The notes under the pieces: generated by a model
Databases searched by the model: none
The model's input: the letters and a program-made list of their open reading frames with translations, nothing else
What the model was told of the DNA's origin: nothing
Shown: positions 1 to 9,151 of the stretch, in pieces
Layout of the letters: each line of letters starts with the position of its first letter
Position numbering within the stretch: the first letter of the stretch is position 1
Program-made: the position numbers and the translations under genes
Source of the DNA: Fimbriimonadaceae bacterium
GTDB taxonomy: Bacteria > Armatimonadota > Fimbriimonadia > Fimbriimonadales > Fimbriimonadaceae
DNA: 64,000 nt
Assembly: GCA_019454125.1 (NCBI GenBank)
Contig: CP075365.1
Span: forward strand, 310,001 to 374,000
Direction: 5' to 3'

Positions 1-385
1 TTGTGTCGCAGAAGAAGTGCTCCGCATGGTGGTTCGCGAGGAAGCTGGGGTACTTCTTGATCACATCGCTCTCGTGCGGGTTCTCGACGTGCTTCTCAAG
101 GCCGAGGAGCCCCTCCTTTCTGGCGATCGTGAAGAGCTGGTACATCATCTTCAGCAGGTCGACATAGGCCTGCTTGCCTGGCGGCGGCTTCAAGAGGCCA
201 AGGACCGCCTTGATCGTCGATGTCAGCATCGGCATGCCGTAGCTGGCAAGGAAGATGCCCACGGCCGCCCCCCCCAGGATGATGATCTCGGTGGGCTGGA
301 TCAAAATCCCGACGTTGCCGCCGTGCATGGTATAGCCCAGCAGCGTCGCAACGATGCCGACGACGATCCCGATGAAGGCGAACAT
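1..385 (-). CDS. motA: Flagellar motor stator protein MotA (N-terminal part, cut by window start)
   Basis: This encodes the first 128 residues of a MotA-type stator subunit, the inner-membrane proton channel partner of MotB that drives flagellar rotation. The translation opens MFAFIGIVVGIVATLLGYTM, continues HGGNVGILIQPTEIIILGGA and contains ARKEGLLGLEKHVENP, all typical of MotA (first membrane helix, GG and QP segment, second helix, then the start of the cytoplasmic loop with the REGLLALE-like motif). The ATG was chosen because family alignments start here; no clear ribosome binding site is visible. The C-terminal half, and probably motB, lie beyond the window edge. The family assignment is strong; only completeness is unknown. 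Confidence 0.9.
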   Translation of the reverse strand, partial: MFAFIGIVVGIVATLLGYTMHGGNVGILIQPTEIIILGGAAVGIFLASYGMPMLTSTIKAVLGLLKPPPGKQAYVDLLKMMYQLFTIARKEGLLGLEKHVENPHESDVIKKYPSFLANHHAEHFFCDT

Positions 386-589
386 GGAGAGACTTAGGAG
401 AATTGTCGGGACGCCAGCCCTGGCTTTCCAGTGGGGACACTCCGGTTTGGGCCCAACCCCCGCAGTAGACTCCGGATGGGGAAAACCAGGGGCGGCGAAA
501 GGTTTTTGGGGCCCGTCTAGACTGCTACACTAATTGGCTTTTTGGCCACAACCGCTGTTGGCGGCCCTGACCCAATCTCCCTGTCGCTT

Positions 590-2371
590 ATGCCCGAGCC
601 GATCCGCCTCCTTGATCCCCACACGATCAACCAGATCGCGGCGGGCGAGGTCGTGGAGCGCCCGGCCAGCGTCGTGAAGGAACTGGTCGAGAACGCCCTG
701 GACGCGGGCGCCACCCGGATCCAGATCGAGATCGAGGAGGCGGGGCGCAACCTGATCGAGGTCTCGGACGACGGTCACGGGATCCCTTCCGAGGCCATCC
801 CGCTCGCCATGGAGCGGCATGCGACCTCGAAGATCCGTCGGGCCGCCGACCTCTTGCGGGTGGAAAGCTACGGCTTCCGGGGAGAGGCCCTGCCCTCGAT
901 CGCCTCGGTCGCCCGGTTGACCCTGGCCTCCGGCACCACGGACGGGTTGCGCTACGAAGTCGTGGCGGAAGACGGCAAGCTGGCCGGCCCCGACCCGGTT
1001 TCTGGCCCCAGGGGGACGACCGTCCGGGTCGAGCGGCTGTTCGGTTCGACGCCGGCCCGGCTCAAGTTCCTGAAGACCGACGGCACCGAGTTGGGCGCCT
1101 GCGTCGAGGCGGTCGGCAAAGCGGCCGTCTCCCGGCCGGACGTGCGGTTCGTCCTGAAGCACGGCGCGCAGACCCTGGTGGCGACCTCCGGCTCTGGCGA
1201 CCCCGCCACCGCTCTCGGCGAGGTCTGGGGCCGGGAAGTGGCCAAGGCCCTGGTGCCGGTGGACGCGATGGCCTCCGGCGTGCGCGTGCGCGGCCTTGTC
1301 GCCCCGCCCCACTTCACACGGCCCACACGCTCCCAGCAATGGTTCTTCGTGAACGGGCGGCCCGTCCGGTCGCGGACGCTGCAAGCGGCGCTCGACCAGG
1401 CCTTCCGCTCCTTGACGCCGGAGAAGCGGTTCCCCGTCGCCGCGATCTTCGTGGACGCCGACCCGGCCCGGCTGGACATCAACGTTTCCCCGACGAAGAG
1501 CGAGGTGCGCTTCCAGCAAGAGGGGGCGGTCTTTGACGCCGTCCGGCGGGCGGTCACGTCCGCCTTGCTCGAGCACGGCATGGTCCCGACCCTGGGGCAG
1601 GTCGCTGAAGTGAACCAGGCCCTGACCGCGGCCCGGCCGCTCCCCTTTGGCGCGGACCCCGGTTTGCGCATCGAGGCGGGAGGGGCGCCTGCCCTGGGTG
1701 CGCTCTCTTTGCTCGCCCAGCAGCCGCTTTTGCCCGTGAACGGGACGGCCGCCCTGGACTACGCGGCAGCCCCGGCCACGCTGCCGGGCCTGCTGGAAGG
1801 TCTGCGCGTCTTCGGCCAAGTCGACGCCACCTTCATCCTTGCCGAGAACGCGACGGGCGTGCTGATCATCGACCAGCACGTGGCCCACGAGCGCATCCTC
1901 TTCGAGCGGTTGCGCAACACGCGCGGCGGCGGTGCCGTAGAGACCCAAGCCTTGGTCGCGCCGGAAACGCTCCACGTCGGCGCGGCCGGCGCAAAATGTC
2001 TGGCGGAAAGGCTGGACGAGCTTCGCGCGGTCGGCTACGAGCTAGAGCCGTTCGGCGGAGAGAGCTTCGTCGTACGCGCCGTCCCGGCGCTTTGGCGTGG
2101 GCGCTCGCCCTTGGCCGCGCTGCGGGACATGGCGGAAGAGCTCGTCGACGGCGCGGGGCAAGGCTGCCTTTCGCAACTGCGCGACGACGTCTTTGCGATG
2201 GCCTCGTGCAAGATGGCGGTGAAAGCGGGCGACCCGCTCGCGATCCCGGAGATGGAGCGCCTCCTGCACCAACTCGCAGAGACGGAGAACCCCTATTTCT
2301 GCCCTCACGGCCGCCCGATCACCTACGTGCTCCCGAAAGGCGAGCTGTACCGAAGGTTCAAGAGGTGTTGA
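590..2371 (+). CDS. mutL: DNA mismatch repair protein MutL
   Basis: MutL couples mismatch recognition by MutS to strand incision. The N-terminal GHKL ATPase is clear: INQIAAGEVVERPASVVKEL, ENALDAGA, DDGHGI and FRGEALPSIAS are the four ATP-binding motifs. The C-terminal part carries DQHVAHERILFE, matching the DQHAx2Ex4E endonuclease metal site with one A-to-V change, plus ASCK and CPHGRP motifs. It is therefore expected to be a nicking MutL like those of bacteria lacking MutH. Length is 593 residues, normal for the family. The ATG giving MPEPIRLLDP is preferred; an in-frame TTG 48 bases upstream would add an unconserved leader. It converges on flgM across a long inverted repeat. Confidence 0.96.
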   Translation: MPEPIRLLDPHTINQIAAGEVVERPASVVKELVENALDAGATRIQIEIEEAGRNLIEVSDDGHGIPSEAIPLAMERHATSKIRRAADLLRVESYGFRGEALPSIASVARLTLASGTTDGLRYEVVAEDGKLAGPDPVSGPRGTTVRVERLFGSTPARLKFLKTDGTELGACVEAVGKAAVSRPDVRFVLKHGAQTLVATSGSGDPATALGEVWGREVAKALVPVDAMASGVRVRGLVAPPHFTRPTRSQQWFFVNGRPVRSRTLQAALDQAFRSLTPEKRFPVAAIFVDADPARLDINVSPTKSEVRFQQEGAVFDAVRRAVTSALLEHGMVPTLGQVAEVNQALTAARPLPFGADPGLRIEAGGAPALGALSLLAQQPLLPVNGTAALDYAAAPATLPGLLEGLRVFGQVDATFILAENATGVLIIDQHVAHERILFERLRNTRGGGAVETQALVAPETLHVGAAGAKCLAERLDELRAVGYELEPFGGESFVVRAVPALWRGRSPLAALRDMAEELVDGAGQGCLSQLRDDVFAMASCKMAVKAGDPLAIPEMERLLHQLAETENPYFCPHGRPITYVLPKGELYRRFKRC

Positions 2372-2390
2372 GGGGCGTTCAGGTTAGTTC

Positions 2391-2438
2391 GGGTTGGTTC
2401 GGGTTAGCGGGCTCGCGCACGCCCACCCGAACCAACCC
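2391..2438. repeat. 14-bp perfect inverted repeat between mutL and flgM
   Basis: Bases 2391-2404 (gggttggttcgggt) are the exact reverse complement of 2425-2438, separated by a 20-base loop. It lies between two convergent genes, so it could fold in either transcript and act as a bidirectional end or RNA stabiliser. No T-run follows on either side, so a classical intrinsic terminator is not shown. Confidence 0.6.
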
Positions 2439-2442
2439 CGCC

Positions 2443-2709
2443 TCACCGGATCCGGTCAGCCTTGCCGCGCCGGATCATCGCGTCCACGATGTCGTCGCCC
2501 GACACGTTGTACGTGCCGGCTTCGATGCGCGCCTTCAGTTCGGCGACCATGTCATCACGGTCGGGCGTTTCCGCCACTCTTCGCGTGACGGCGGCGATGA
2601 GGTCCGCGTCCGTTAGTTTGATCACTGCCGTGTCCACCTCGTTCTCGGTGGGGGTGACTCGCGGCCCGTTGGCCGCGACTTTTTCCAGTTGTTCCAGCGA
2701 AATTTTCAT
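2443..2709 (-). CDS. flgM: FlgM-like anti-sigma-28 factor
   Basis: An 88-residue protein resembling FlgM, which holds the flagellar sigma factor FliA inactive until the hook is complete and is then exported. The conserved C-terminal sigma-binding part is seen as DDMVAELKARIEAGTYNV followed by SGDDIVDAMI, matching the family pattern of VAxLKxxIxxGxYxVD with a downstream amphipathic helix. The N-terminus is short and polar as expected for the export region. A strong ribosome binding site (gaaggagg) stands six bases or so ahead of the ATG. Together with motA and flagellin in this window it supports a motile organism. Small size keeps the call short of certain. Confidence 0.82.
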   Translation of the reverse strand: MKISLEQLEKVAANGPRVTPTENEVDTAVIKLTDADLIAAVTRRVAETPDRDDMVAELKARIEAGTYNVSGDDIVDAMIRRGKADRIR

Positions 2710-2913
2710 AAGCCTCCTTCAATCTATCCTTTGCGAGGCAACCCGGCTGTCTGCGTGAGACCCGTGGCTTTGCGTGATCGGGGTCGCCCCCGTCTTGCCC
2801 TTAAACTGCCAAGGCTTATTGTTGCTAGTAGGTATGACGGGACGTCCCGGCGACCTCTTTAGGGTGCGCCCGTAAGAAAAATGTAAGAAAAGAGGACACC
2901 CCGTTTTTCTGAG

Positions 2914-4668
2914 TCACCTTCCGGCCAAGATCACGTCCGCGACCGCGAACGCCCGGCGGATGTCTTGCAACACCACCTTCACGCGCCCGCCGACATGGCT
3001 CGCGCCGTCGAGCAGCTCGACGTAGTAGCCCGTGTCGGTCCAGCCGATGACCTTGCCCGCTTGGTCCAGCGCAGAACGGCGCACGTTGCACTCCAAAACC
3101 TGGGCGCGGCGGAACCCCATGTGCCGCCGGTCCATCTCCTCCATGTTGCCCGTCTCGATCTCGAAGTCTTCGAAGTCGTAGTCCGGGTTGGCGCGGATGT
3201 AAAGCCCCCGCTTGAGTTCGTGCTCGAGTTCCTCGATCGCCTCGCCGTCCGCCCCGATCAGGCTCTCGACCACGGCCGGGTGGCATTCGACGTAGAACGC
3301 GTTGCCGCTCTCGTTGAGCTTGCGCCGCATCTCGCGCTCGATCCAAAGCGCGACGGTGTCGCTGCTCGCGATGCGCCCGCGCCCTTCGCACGTCGGGCAG
3401 ATGTTCGTGATGGCCTCGGTGACGCTCTCGCCGGTCCGCTTGCGCGTGATCTCGATCAGCCCGAGCGAGCTGATCTTCCCGACCCGGGTGCGCGCCCGGT
3501 CGCGGGCAAGGATCTTCTCAAAGTAATCGCCCAGCTTCTTGCGGTCGGCCGCCTCGTCCAAATCGATGAAGTCGATGACGATGATGCCGCCCATGTCCCG
3601 CAACCGAAGCTGGCGGCAGACCTCGTCCGCCGCTTCCAAGTTCGTCTTAAGGATCGTCTCGTTCAAGCTCGTGGTGCCGACCGCCTTGCCCGTGTTGATG
3701 TCGATCGCGGTGAGCGCCTCCGTCTCGTCGACGACCAAGTAGCCGCCGCTCTTGAGCCAGACCTTGTGCTCCAGCAAGCGGTCCAGTTCCTTCTCTATGC
3801 CGTAGTGGTCGAAGATCGGCTCCTCGCGGTCGTAGAGGAAAATGCGGTCGCGCAGCTTCGGCGCGACGATGCTTGCGACAAGCGAGACCTTCTCGTACTC
3901 CTCGGGGTCGTCGATCACGAGCTTGTCGATCTCGTCGCCGAAAACGTCGCGGATCGTGCGGTAGAGAAGGGTTTGGTCGCGGTGGACGACGGCGGGGGCG
4001 CGGAGGCGCTTGGCCGCTTCGAGCACCTGGCCCCAAAGCTGCTGCAGGAAGGCGACGTCGTTCTTGAGCTCGGTCTCGGTGCGGCCCTCGCACTCCGTGC
4101 GGAGGATGAGCCCAAAGCCCTCGGGCAGGATCTTCTCGCCGATCTTTCTCAGGCGCTCACGTTCCTTGCGGTCCTCGATCTTGCGGCTGACGCCCACGTG
4201 GTTGCCTTCCGGCATCACGACCACGTAGCGGCCAGGCAGGCTGATGCGGGTGGTGACGCGGGCGCCCTTGGTGCCGCGCGGCCCTTTGGTCACCTGCACC
4301 ATGAGTTCCTGACCGGGCTTGATGAGTTCCTTGATCTTGCGGCGCCGAAGCTCGCTTCGGCGAACGCTGGCCGGGCTGTTGTCGCCCATGTCGTCCGGAA
4401 TGATGTCTGCGACGTAAAGAAAGGCGTTGCGCTCGAGCCCGATGTCGACGAACGCGGCGTCCATGCCGGGGAGCACGTTCTGGACGATGCCCTTGAAGAT
4501 GCTGCCGACGACGCGCTCTTCCCGCTCGACGCGGTACTCCATAAGCTGGCCGTCTTCCAGCACGGCGATGCGGGTCTCGCGGCTGGCGCAGTTGACGACG
4601 ATTTCGATGCGCTCTGGCGGGGCGGCCAGGTTGACGGCGCGTTTCTGGGGTTTTGCTCTTCGGCTCAA
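2914..4668 (-). CDS. rng: Ribonuclease E/G family endoribonuclease
   Basis: This is a 584-residue RNase E/G that cleaves single-stranded RNA in mRNA decay and rRNA maturation. Visible family features are an S1-like RNA-binding segment (GSIFKGIVQNVLPGMDAAFV, about residues 50-75), the DNase I-like catalytic region with metal-binding aspartates in LTAIDINTGK and GGIIVIDFIDLD, and the zinc-link CPTCEGRG that holds the dimer. It has no long C-terminal scaffold, so it is closer to RNase G or the short RNase E forms of non-proteobacteria. Translation starts at TTG, supported by aagga six bases upstream; no ATG fits better. It stands alone on the minus strand with about 200 bases to flgM. Confidence 0.95.
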   Translation of the reverse strand: MSRRAKPQKRAVNLAAPPERIEIVVNCASRETRIAVLEDGQLMEYRVEREERVVGSIFKGIVQNVLPGMDAAFVDIGLERNAFLYVADIIPDDMGDNSPASVRRSELRRRKIKELIKPGQELMVQVTKGPRGTKGARVTTRISLPGRYVVVMPEGNHVGVSRKIEDRKERERLRKIGEKILPEGFGLILRTECEGRTETELKNDVAFLQQLWGQVLEAAKRLRAPAVVHRDQTLLYRTIRDVFGDEIDKLVIDDPEEYEKVSLVASIVAPKLRDRIFLYDREEPIFDHYGIEKELDRLLEHKVWLKSGGYLVVDETEALTAIDINTGKAVGTTSLNETILKTNLEAADEVCRQLRLRDMGGIIVIDFIDLDEAADRKKLGDYFEKILARDRARTRVGKISSLGLIEITRKRTGESVTEAITNICPTCEGRGRIASSDTVALWIEREMRRKLNESGNAFYVECHPAVVESLIGADGEAIEELEHELKRGLYIRANPDYDFEDFEIETGNMEEMDRRHMGFRRAQVLECNVRRSALDQAGKVIGWTDTGYYVELLDGASHVGGRVKVVLQDIRRAFAVADVILAGR

Positions 4669-4892
4669 GGCTGTTCCTTATGGCCTCCACGCGGGCCAGG
4701 CGGACCGGGCCGGCATCCTCAGGCGGGACGACACGTCCGCAACGCCTTTGGGTGGCCACACGATCGTAAGGAAGGATACCGCCGGTTCCCCAAAGATTGT
4801 CTCCACGTTGGGACGGCGAAGAGAACGCGTTCGAGCCTTAGGGCAATGGGTATTTAGTCCCGTTTAGGGGGCCACGGCTGTACTATTCGCTT

Positions 4893-5109
4893 GTGGGTCG
4901 AACCCCGTGCGCCCGGTACGGTTTCACGCTCGTCGAAATCCTGACGAGCATCGCGATCATAGCGATCCTTGCGGCGCTGACGTTCTCCATGGGGCAACGC
5001 GGGGCGCTATAAGCAAGGCTTCGCCTCTTGGGACCAGCAACGCCAGTACTGGGCCGGCCTGCTCCTTTGGCTGGACGGCAAGGGCCCCAAGCCCACAATG
5101 AACCCCTAG
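4893..5109 (+). pseudogene. Short prepilin-like gene interrupted by a frameshift
   Basis: From a GTG the frame reads RYGFTLVEILTSIAIIAILA, a textbook type IV prepilin N-terminus: G/F cleavage site, Glu at position 5 and a hydrophobic helix. The frame stops at a TAA at 5010-5012, after 39 residues. Removing one G from the four-G run at 5001-5004 restores a frame that continues with YKQGFASWDQQRQYWAGLLL and ends at TAG 5107-5109, giving about 71 residues. The downstream frame looks protein-like (many W, Q, L) and ends just before the next gene. Either the gene is decayed or the G-run is miscalled. Prepilins of this class are exported and assembled into pili or secretion pseudopili. Confidence 0.6.
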
Positions 5110-5114
5110 GCCGG

Positions 5115-5786
5115 TCAGTCCTTTAACTTGAGGACCATGGTGAGGCCGTCGCCGATCGGCACCAAAGTCGCAAGCGCCTTGGGGTCGGCGAAGGCTATTC
5201 GGTTCGTCTCCCGGATCGCGACCACGTTAGGCTCCGAGTTCTTCGGGTCGGCCACGCGCCCGTCTGCGATCGCGTTGTCGAAGCAGAGCACGCCCCCCAC
5301 GCGCAAGAGCCGCATGCAGCGATCGTAGTAGCCGGGGTAGCCCTCCTTCTCCGAGTCGATGAAGGCGAAGTCGTAGTGGCCGCTCGCCCCGCTCGCGATC
5401 ATCCGGTCCAGCGTGTCGAGCCCGGGGCCAAGGCGCAGGGTGACCTTGCCCGCGACCCCTGCCTCCTCCCAATAGCGCTTGGCCACGGATGTGAACTCTT
5501 CGCTCAGGTCGCAGCAGTCGATGTGGCCGTCCTCGGGAAGCGCCATCGCCACCGCCAGCGAGGAGTATCCGGTGAACGTCCCCACCTCGAGCGCCTTCTT
5601 CACGCCAAGGGCCTGCACCAGGAACCGGAAGAACTGGCCTTGCTCGGGCGCGATTTGCATGTCCGCGTCGAAACCGCCAGCCCTCGTCTCCTCGCGGAGG
5701 CGGCGCTGAAGGTCGGTCTCCTCGACCGTGTGCTGGACCAGGTAGTCATGGAGCTCCGGGCTCAGACCGTGCGAGCGGGTGGACAT
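5115..5786 (-). CDS. SAM-dependent O-methyltransferase (caffeoyl-CoA OMT-like family)
   Basis: A 223-residue class I methyltransferase of the Methyltransf_3 family, which methylates hydroxyls of catechol-like small molecules using S-adenosylmethionine and a divalent metal. The glycine-rich SAM site is ALEVGTFTGYSSLAVAMALP near residues 80-100, followed by the acidic IDCCDLSEEF. Metal and substrate side residues are suggested by YDFAFIDSEKEGYPGYYDRC and LCFDNAIADGRV. The length and the N-terminal QFFRFLVQALGVKKALEVGT segment match bacterial members. The substrate cannot be read from sequence. It is divergent from the peroxidase gene downstream and has no operon partner. Confidence 0.9.
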   Translation of the reverse strand: MSTRSHGLSPELHDYLVQHTVEETDLQRRLREETRAGGFDADMQIAPEQGQFFRFLVQALGVKKALEVGTFTGYSSLAVAMALPEDGHIDCCDLSEEFTSVAKRYWEEAGVAGKVTLRLGPGLDTLDRMIASGASGHYDFAFIDSEKEGYPGYYDRCMRLLRVGGVLCFDNAIADGRVADPKNSEPNVVAIRETNRIAFADPKALATLVPIGDGLTMVLKLKD

Positions 5787-5891
5787 TGCGTCATTCTGAC
5801 AGGAAGGGCCCCTCCCTCACAAATTCCTCACGAGCCCTCGGTAACATCCCGGCACTGAGCCGTTTGGCCCAGGAAGGGAGGAAATGTTCAG

Positions 5892-7016
5892 ATGAATATC
5901 GTCCAGCGGACTCTCGTCCTCGCTGCCGCTGCGGTGCCGTGGATCGTGGCCTCGACCCAAGTGCAGTCGATCGCCTATCCGCGCCTGCCTCAAACGCCCT
6001 ATGTCTATAGCGACGCAGGCGTGCGCTACCCAGCCCACATCCTCGGCCCCGGGGTGCCGGGCAGCCTTCTGATCGACGACAACACTCCGGCCAACAACCC
6101 CATCACCGATGCGGGCGCGACCCTCGGCCGCGTGCTCTTCTATGAGACCCAGCTTTCGCGCAACGGCAAGGTCTCGTGCGGGAGCGGCCACCAGCAGAAG
6201 AGCGGCTTCAGCGACCCCGAGCGGTTCAGCCGTGGCCTGAACGGCGGCCTTACGAACCGCCACTCGATGGGCTTGGCCGACGCCAGGTTCTATCGCAACG
6301 GGAGGTTCTTCTGGGACGAGCGCGCGGCCTCCCTGGAGATCCAGGTGCTGATGCCCATCCAGAACGAGGTCGAGATGGATCTGACCGTTCCGGAAGCAGT
6401 GTCCCGCGTCCAGGCCCTGCCCTACTACAAGCCGCTCTTCCAAGCCGCCTTCGGCTCGCCGGAAGTCACCAGCGGCAAGATGTCCCTGGCGATGGCCCAG
6501 TTCGTCCGCTCCCTCGTCTCCTATCGCTCGAAGTTCGACACCGCCTTCAACGCGAACGGCCAGCCGAACTTCCAGGGCGTCTTCACGGCCCAAGAGCTCA
6601 ACGGCCTCAACATCTTCCAAGGCCCCGGCCAGTGCAACCGCTGCCATGTCGCGAACGGGCAGATCGCGACCCAAGCGCGCAACAACGGGCTGGACGCGGT
6701 CACACCGGACGGCGGCCGGTTCAAGGTGCCGTCGCTGCGAAGCGTCGAGCTCCGCGGCGCCTTCATGCACGACGGCCGGTTCTCGACTCTCCAACAGGTG
6801 GTCGAGTTCTATAACAGCGGCGTTCAGAACAACCCGAACCTCGACCCCATCATGCGGGGAGGGAACGGCCAACCGCGAAGGCTCAACCTCACCCAGCAGC
6901 AAAAGGATGCGCTGGTGGCGTTCCTCAAGACGCTCACCGACCAAGGCCTGCTGACGGACCCCCGGTTCTCGGACCCGTTCGTCCGGCCCGCCGGCGAGCG
7001 CCTGGTCACCCCCTAG
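5892..7016 (+). CDS. Cytochrome c peroxidase / MauG-like di-haem protein with altered first haem motif
   Basis: A 374-residue exported protein of the bacterial di-haem cytochrome c peroxidase/MauG family, periplasmic, reducing hydrogen peroxide or oxidising protein substrates. A signal peptide is visible (MNIVQRTLVLAAAAVPWIVA). The second haem site is intact (QCNRCHVANG), and the region FMHDGRFSTLQQVVEFYNSG is typical of the family's C-terminal domain. The first site reads SCGSGHQQKSGFSD: C96-G-S-G99-H100, so the second Cys of CXXCH is Gly (codon GGC). The haem there could attach through one thioether only, or be lost. A ggagg ribosome site precedes the ATG. The stop overlaps the end of the convergent next gene by four bases. 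Confidence 0.9.
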   Translation: MNIVQRTLVLAAAAVPWIVASTQVQSIAYPRLPQTPYVYSDAGVRYPAHILGPGVPGSLLIDDNTPANNPITDAGATLGRVLFYETQLSRNGKVSCGSGHQQKSGFSDPERFSRGLNGGLTNRHSMGLADARFYRNGRFFWDERAASLEIQVLMPIQNEVEMDLTVPEAVSRVQALPYYKPLFQAAFGSPEVTSGKMSLAMAQFVRSLVSYRSKFDTAFNANGQPNFQGVFTAQELNGLNIFQGPGQCNRCHVANGQIATQARNNGLDAVTPDGGRFKVPSLRSVELRGAFMHDGRFSTLQQVVEFYNSGVQNNPNLDPIMRGGNGQPRRLNLTQQQKDALVAFLKTLTDQGLLTDPRFSDPFVRPAGERLVTP

Positions 7017-7708
7017 CCTCTCTTCCTCAAGACCTGGCCGAAGGCAATGTCGTGCCCCTCCAGGTCTTGGACCCCGAACTCCCTCGTGCCCCAAGGGGTG
7101 TCGTAAAGCGTGAAGTCGATCGGCGCCCCTTTCTTTTGCACCTCCGCGTACATCGCGCGGGCGTCGTCCACCCAGATATAGGCGTTGTTGGTCTTTCCCG
7201 CGATCTTCCAGTTGGGGGTGATGGCCGCGCCGTGCGGCACCTGGGCCAGCATCACGGTAGCGCCTCCCCTCCTCACCATCCCAAAGGTCGGCGGCTCGTT
7301 GAAAAGCTCCGCGGCAAAGCCGAGCTTTTCTTCCCAGAACTTTGCCGCCTCGACCACGTTGCGAACGAGCAGGACGGGGGCGACGCTGGTCACGAAGGGA
7401 GGGAAGCCGTCCGGGCGCAACGGGTCTGCGCTCTCCGTGCCGACCGTGGTCTTCCACACGCGCACCCGCCACTCCTTGACGAGGCCACCCGTGACATAGG
7501 GGTCGCCTTGGGCGAACTCTTCGACGACGGCGGCGGACTCCGCCCGGAAGAAGAGGACGGCCTGGTCGGCCGGGTCTGCGAGCGCCCCGCCCATCTGCAG
7601 CGTGCCGGCCAGGTGCGCACGCCAGGCATAGTCCAGGTGCGACTCGCGGAACTCGCCCCGGCGCTCCAGATAGTCGTCGGAGACGTCGTAGAACAGCAGA
7701 AAATCCAT
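7013..7708 (-). CDS. Fusion of YciI-like domain and glyoxalase/bleomycin-resistance (VOC) domain
   Basis: The 231-residue product has two parts. Residues 1-95 are YciI-like (MDFLLFYDVSDDYLERRGEF, then SHLDYAWRAHLAGTLQMGGA with the conserved histidine, and EEFAQGDPYVTGGLV), a small dimeric ferredoxin-like fold of uncertain enzymatic role. Residues about 105-231 form a vicinal-oxygen-chelate domain (SVAPVLLVRNVVEAAKFWEE, then GTREFGVQDLEGHDIAFGQV). Both domains occur alone widely; together they suggest a small-molecule modifying enzyme, but the substrate is unknown. Metal ligands in the VOC part are not fully obvious. The gene is solitary on the minus strand. Confidence 0.85.
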   Translation of the reverse strand: MDFLLFYDVSDDYLERRGEFRESHLDYAWRAHLAGTLQMGGALADPADQAVLFFRAESAAVVEEFAQGDPYVTGGLVKEWRVRVWKTTVGTESADPLRPDGFPPFVTSVAPVLLVRNVVEAAKFWEEKLGFAAELFNEPPTFGMVRRGGATVMLAQVPHGAAITPNWKIAGKTNNAYIWVDDARAMYAEVQKKGAPIDFTLYDTPWGTREFGVQDLEGHDIAFGQVLRKRG

Positions 7709-7831
7709 CGCGGCCCGTATACCCGGATTCGTTATGAAGTGCGAACCTGAACAGTTTTCATGCGGGGCGGGGACGCGTAACGTAAGGCCCCGTCTCCTGC
7801 ATCGAAGCTAGCGACCCTGAGGTCGTCTGCT

Positions 7832-8455
7832 ATGAAAATTGTCAAGGTTTCAACTCTAGCCACCCTTCTCGCCCTCGCCGGATCGGCGTCGGCCATCACC
7901 GACCCGGTCGGGGACTTCATCCCCACCTACACCGGCCCGCAGGCGGGCGACGTCGACGTGACAAGCGCCAGCGTCCAATACGACGGCACGAGCTTCATCT
8001 TCCACGCGGAGATGGCGGCCAACATCGGTTTGACCCAAGGCGCGCTCTACATCTGGGGGCTGGACCGCGGCCAAGGGACCGCCCGGTTCTTCCCGGACCT
8101 GCCGCAGACCGAGCAGATCAAGTTCGACAGCGTCCTCTTGATGCGGCCGGACGGGTCTGCCACGGTCAACCGTATCGTCGGTGGCGGACAGACCAACTTC
8201 GACCCGGGCTCGGTGCTCATCTCGGGCAACCGCCTGAGCTTCACCGTGGCCGCGAGCGAGTTCCCCACGCTCGGGCTTTCCCCCGACAAGTACACCTGGA
8301 ACCTCTGGCCCCGCGTCGGCACCGGCCAGAACAGCCAGATCAGCGACTTTGCCCCGGACACCACGAACGCCAGCGTCGAGGTCGTGCCCGAGCCGGCCAC
8401 ACTCACGTTCGTGGGTGCGGCGGCTTTGGCGCTGCTCCGAAGAAAGCGGAAGTAA
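7832..8455 (+). CDS. PEP-CTERM sorting-signal protein
   Basis: A 207-residue secreted protein. It starts with a signal peptide (MKIVKVSTLATLLALAGSAS|A) and ends with a PEP-CTERM tripartite signal: VPEPATL, a short hydrophobic helix (TFVGAAALALL) and the basic tail RRKRK. In known systems an exosortase recognises this tail and releases the protein to the envelope or matrix. The middle region, with alternating hydrophobic strands (VDVTSASVQYDGTSFIFHAE), looks beta-rich and has no recognised enzyme motif. No exosortase is in this window. A strong intrinsic terminator follows. Confidence 0.85.
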   Translation: MKIVKVSTLATLLALAGSASAITDPVGDFIPTYTGPQAGDVDVTSASVQYDGTSFIFHAEMAANIGLTQGALYIWGLDRGQGTARFFPDLPQTEQIKFDSVLLMRPDGSATVNRIVGGGQTNFDPGSVLISGNRLSFTVAASEFPTLGLSPDKYTWNLWPRVGTGQNSQISDFAPDTTNASVEVVPEPATLTFVGAAALALLRRKRK

Positions 8456-8492
8456 GCGGACGCCACGGCGTCGAAAGACTGTCCTCTTGCAT

Positions 8493-8521
8493 GGCGGGGC
8501 TCCCAAAGCCCCGCCTTTTTT
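8493..8521 (+). terminator. Intrinsic terminator after the PEP-CTERM gene
   Basis: A perfect 9-bp stem (ggcggggct paired with agccccgcc) with a five-base loop is followed directly by six T residues. It is placed 38 bases after the stop of the PEP-CTERM gene and just before the next start. Confidence 0.92.
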
Positions 8522-8537
8522 GGTAAACACCCAAGCC

Positions 8538-9134
<597 letters not shown>

Positions 9135-9151
9135 ACCTTCATAATAACGGC

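Noticed and set aside
530-1975. Long minus-strand reading frame opposite mutL (481 codons)
   Set aside because: It is antisense to a certain MutL, has low-complexity R/G/P-rich sequence, and no family motif. High GC commonly creates such shadows.
2965-4857. Plus-strand frame of 630 codons opposite the RNase E/G gene
   Set aside because: It mirrors the coding frame of a certain gene and has a repetitive V/D/A composition with no motif.
5817-7472. Minus-strand frame of 551 codons opposite the di-haem peroxidase
   Set aside because: Antisense to a clear coding gene, and its 5' part overlaps another frame of the YciI-VOC gene.
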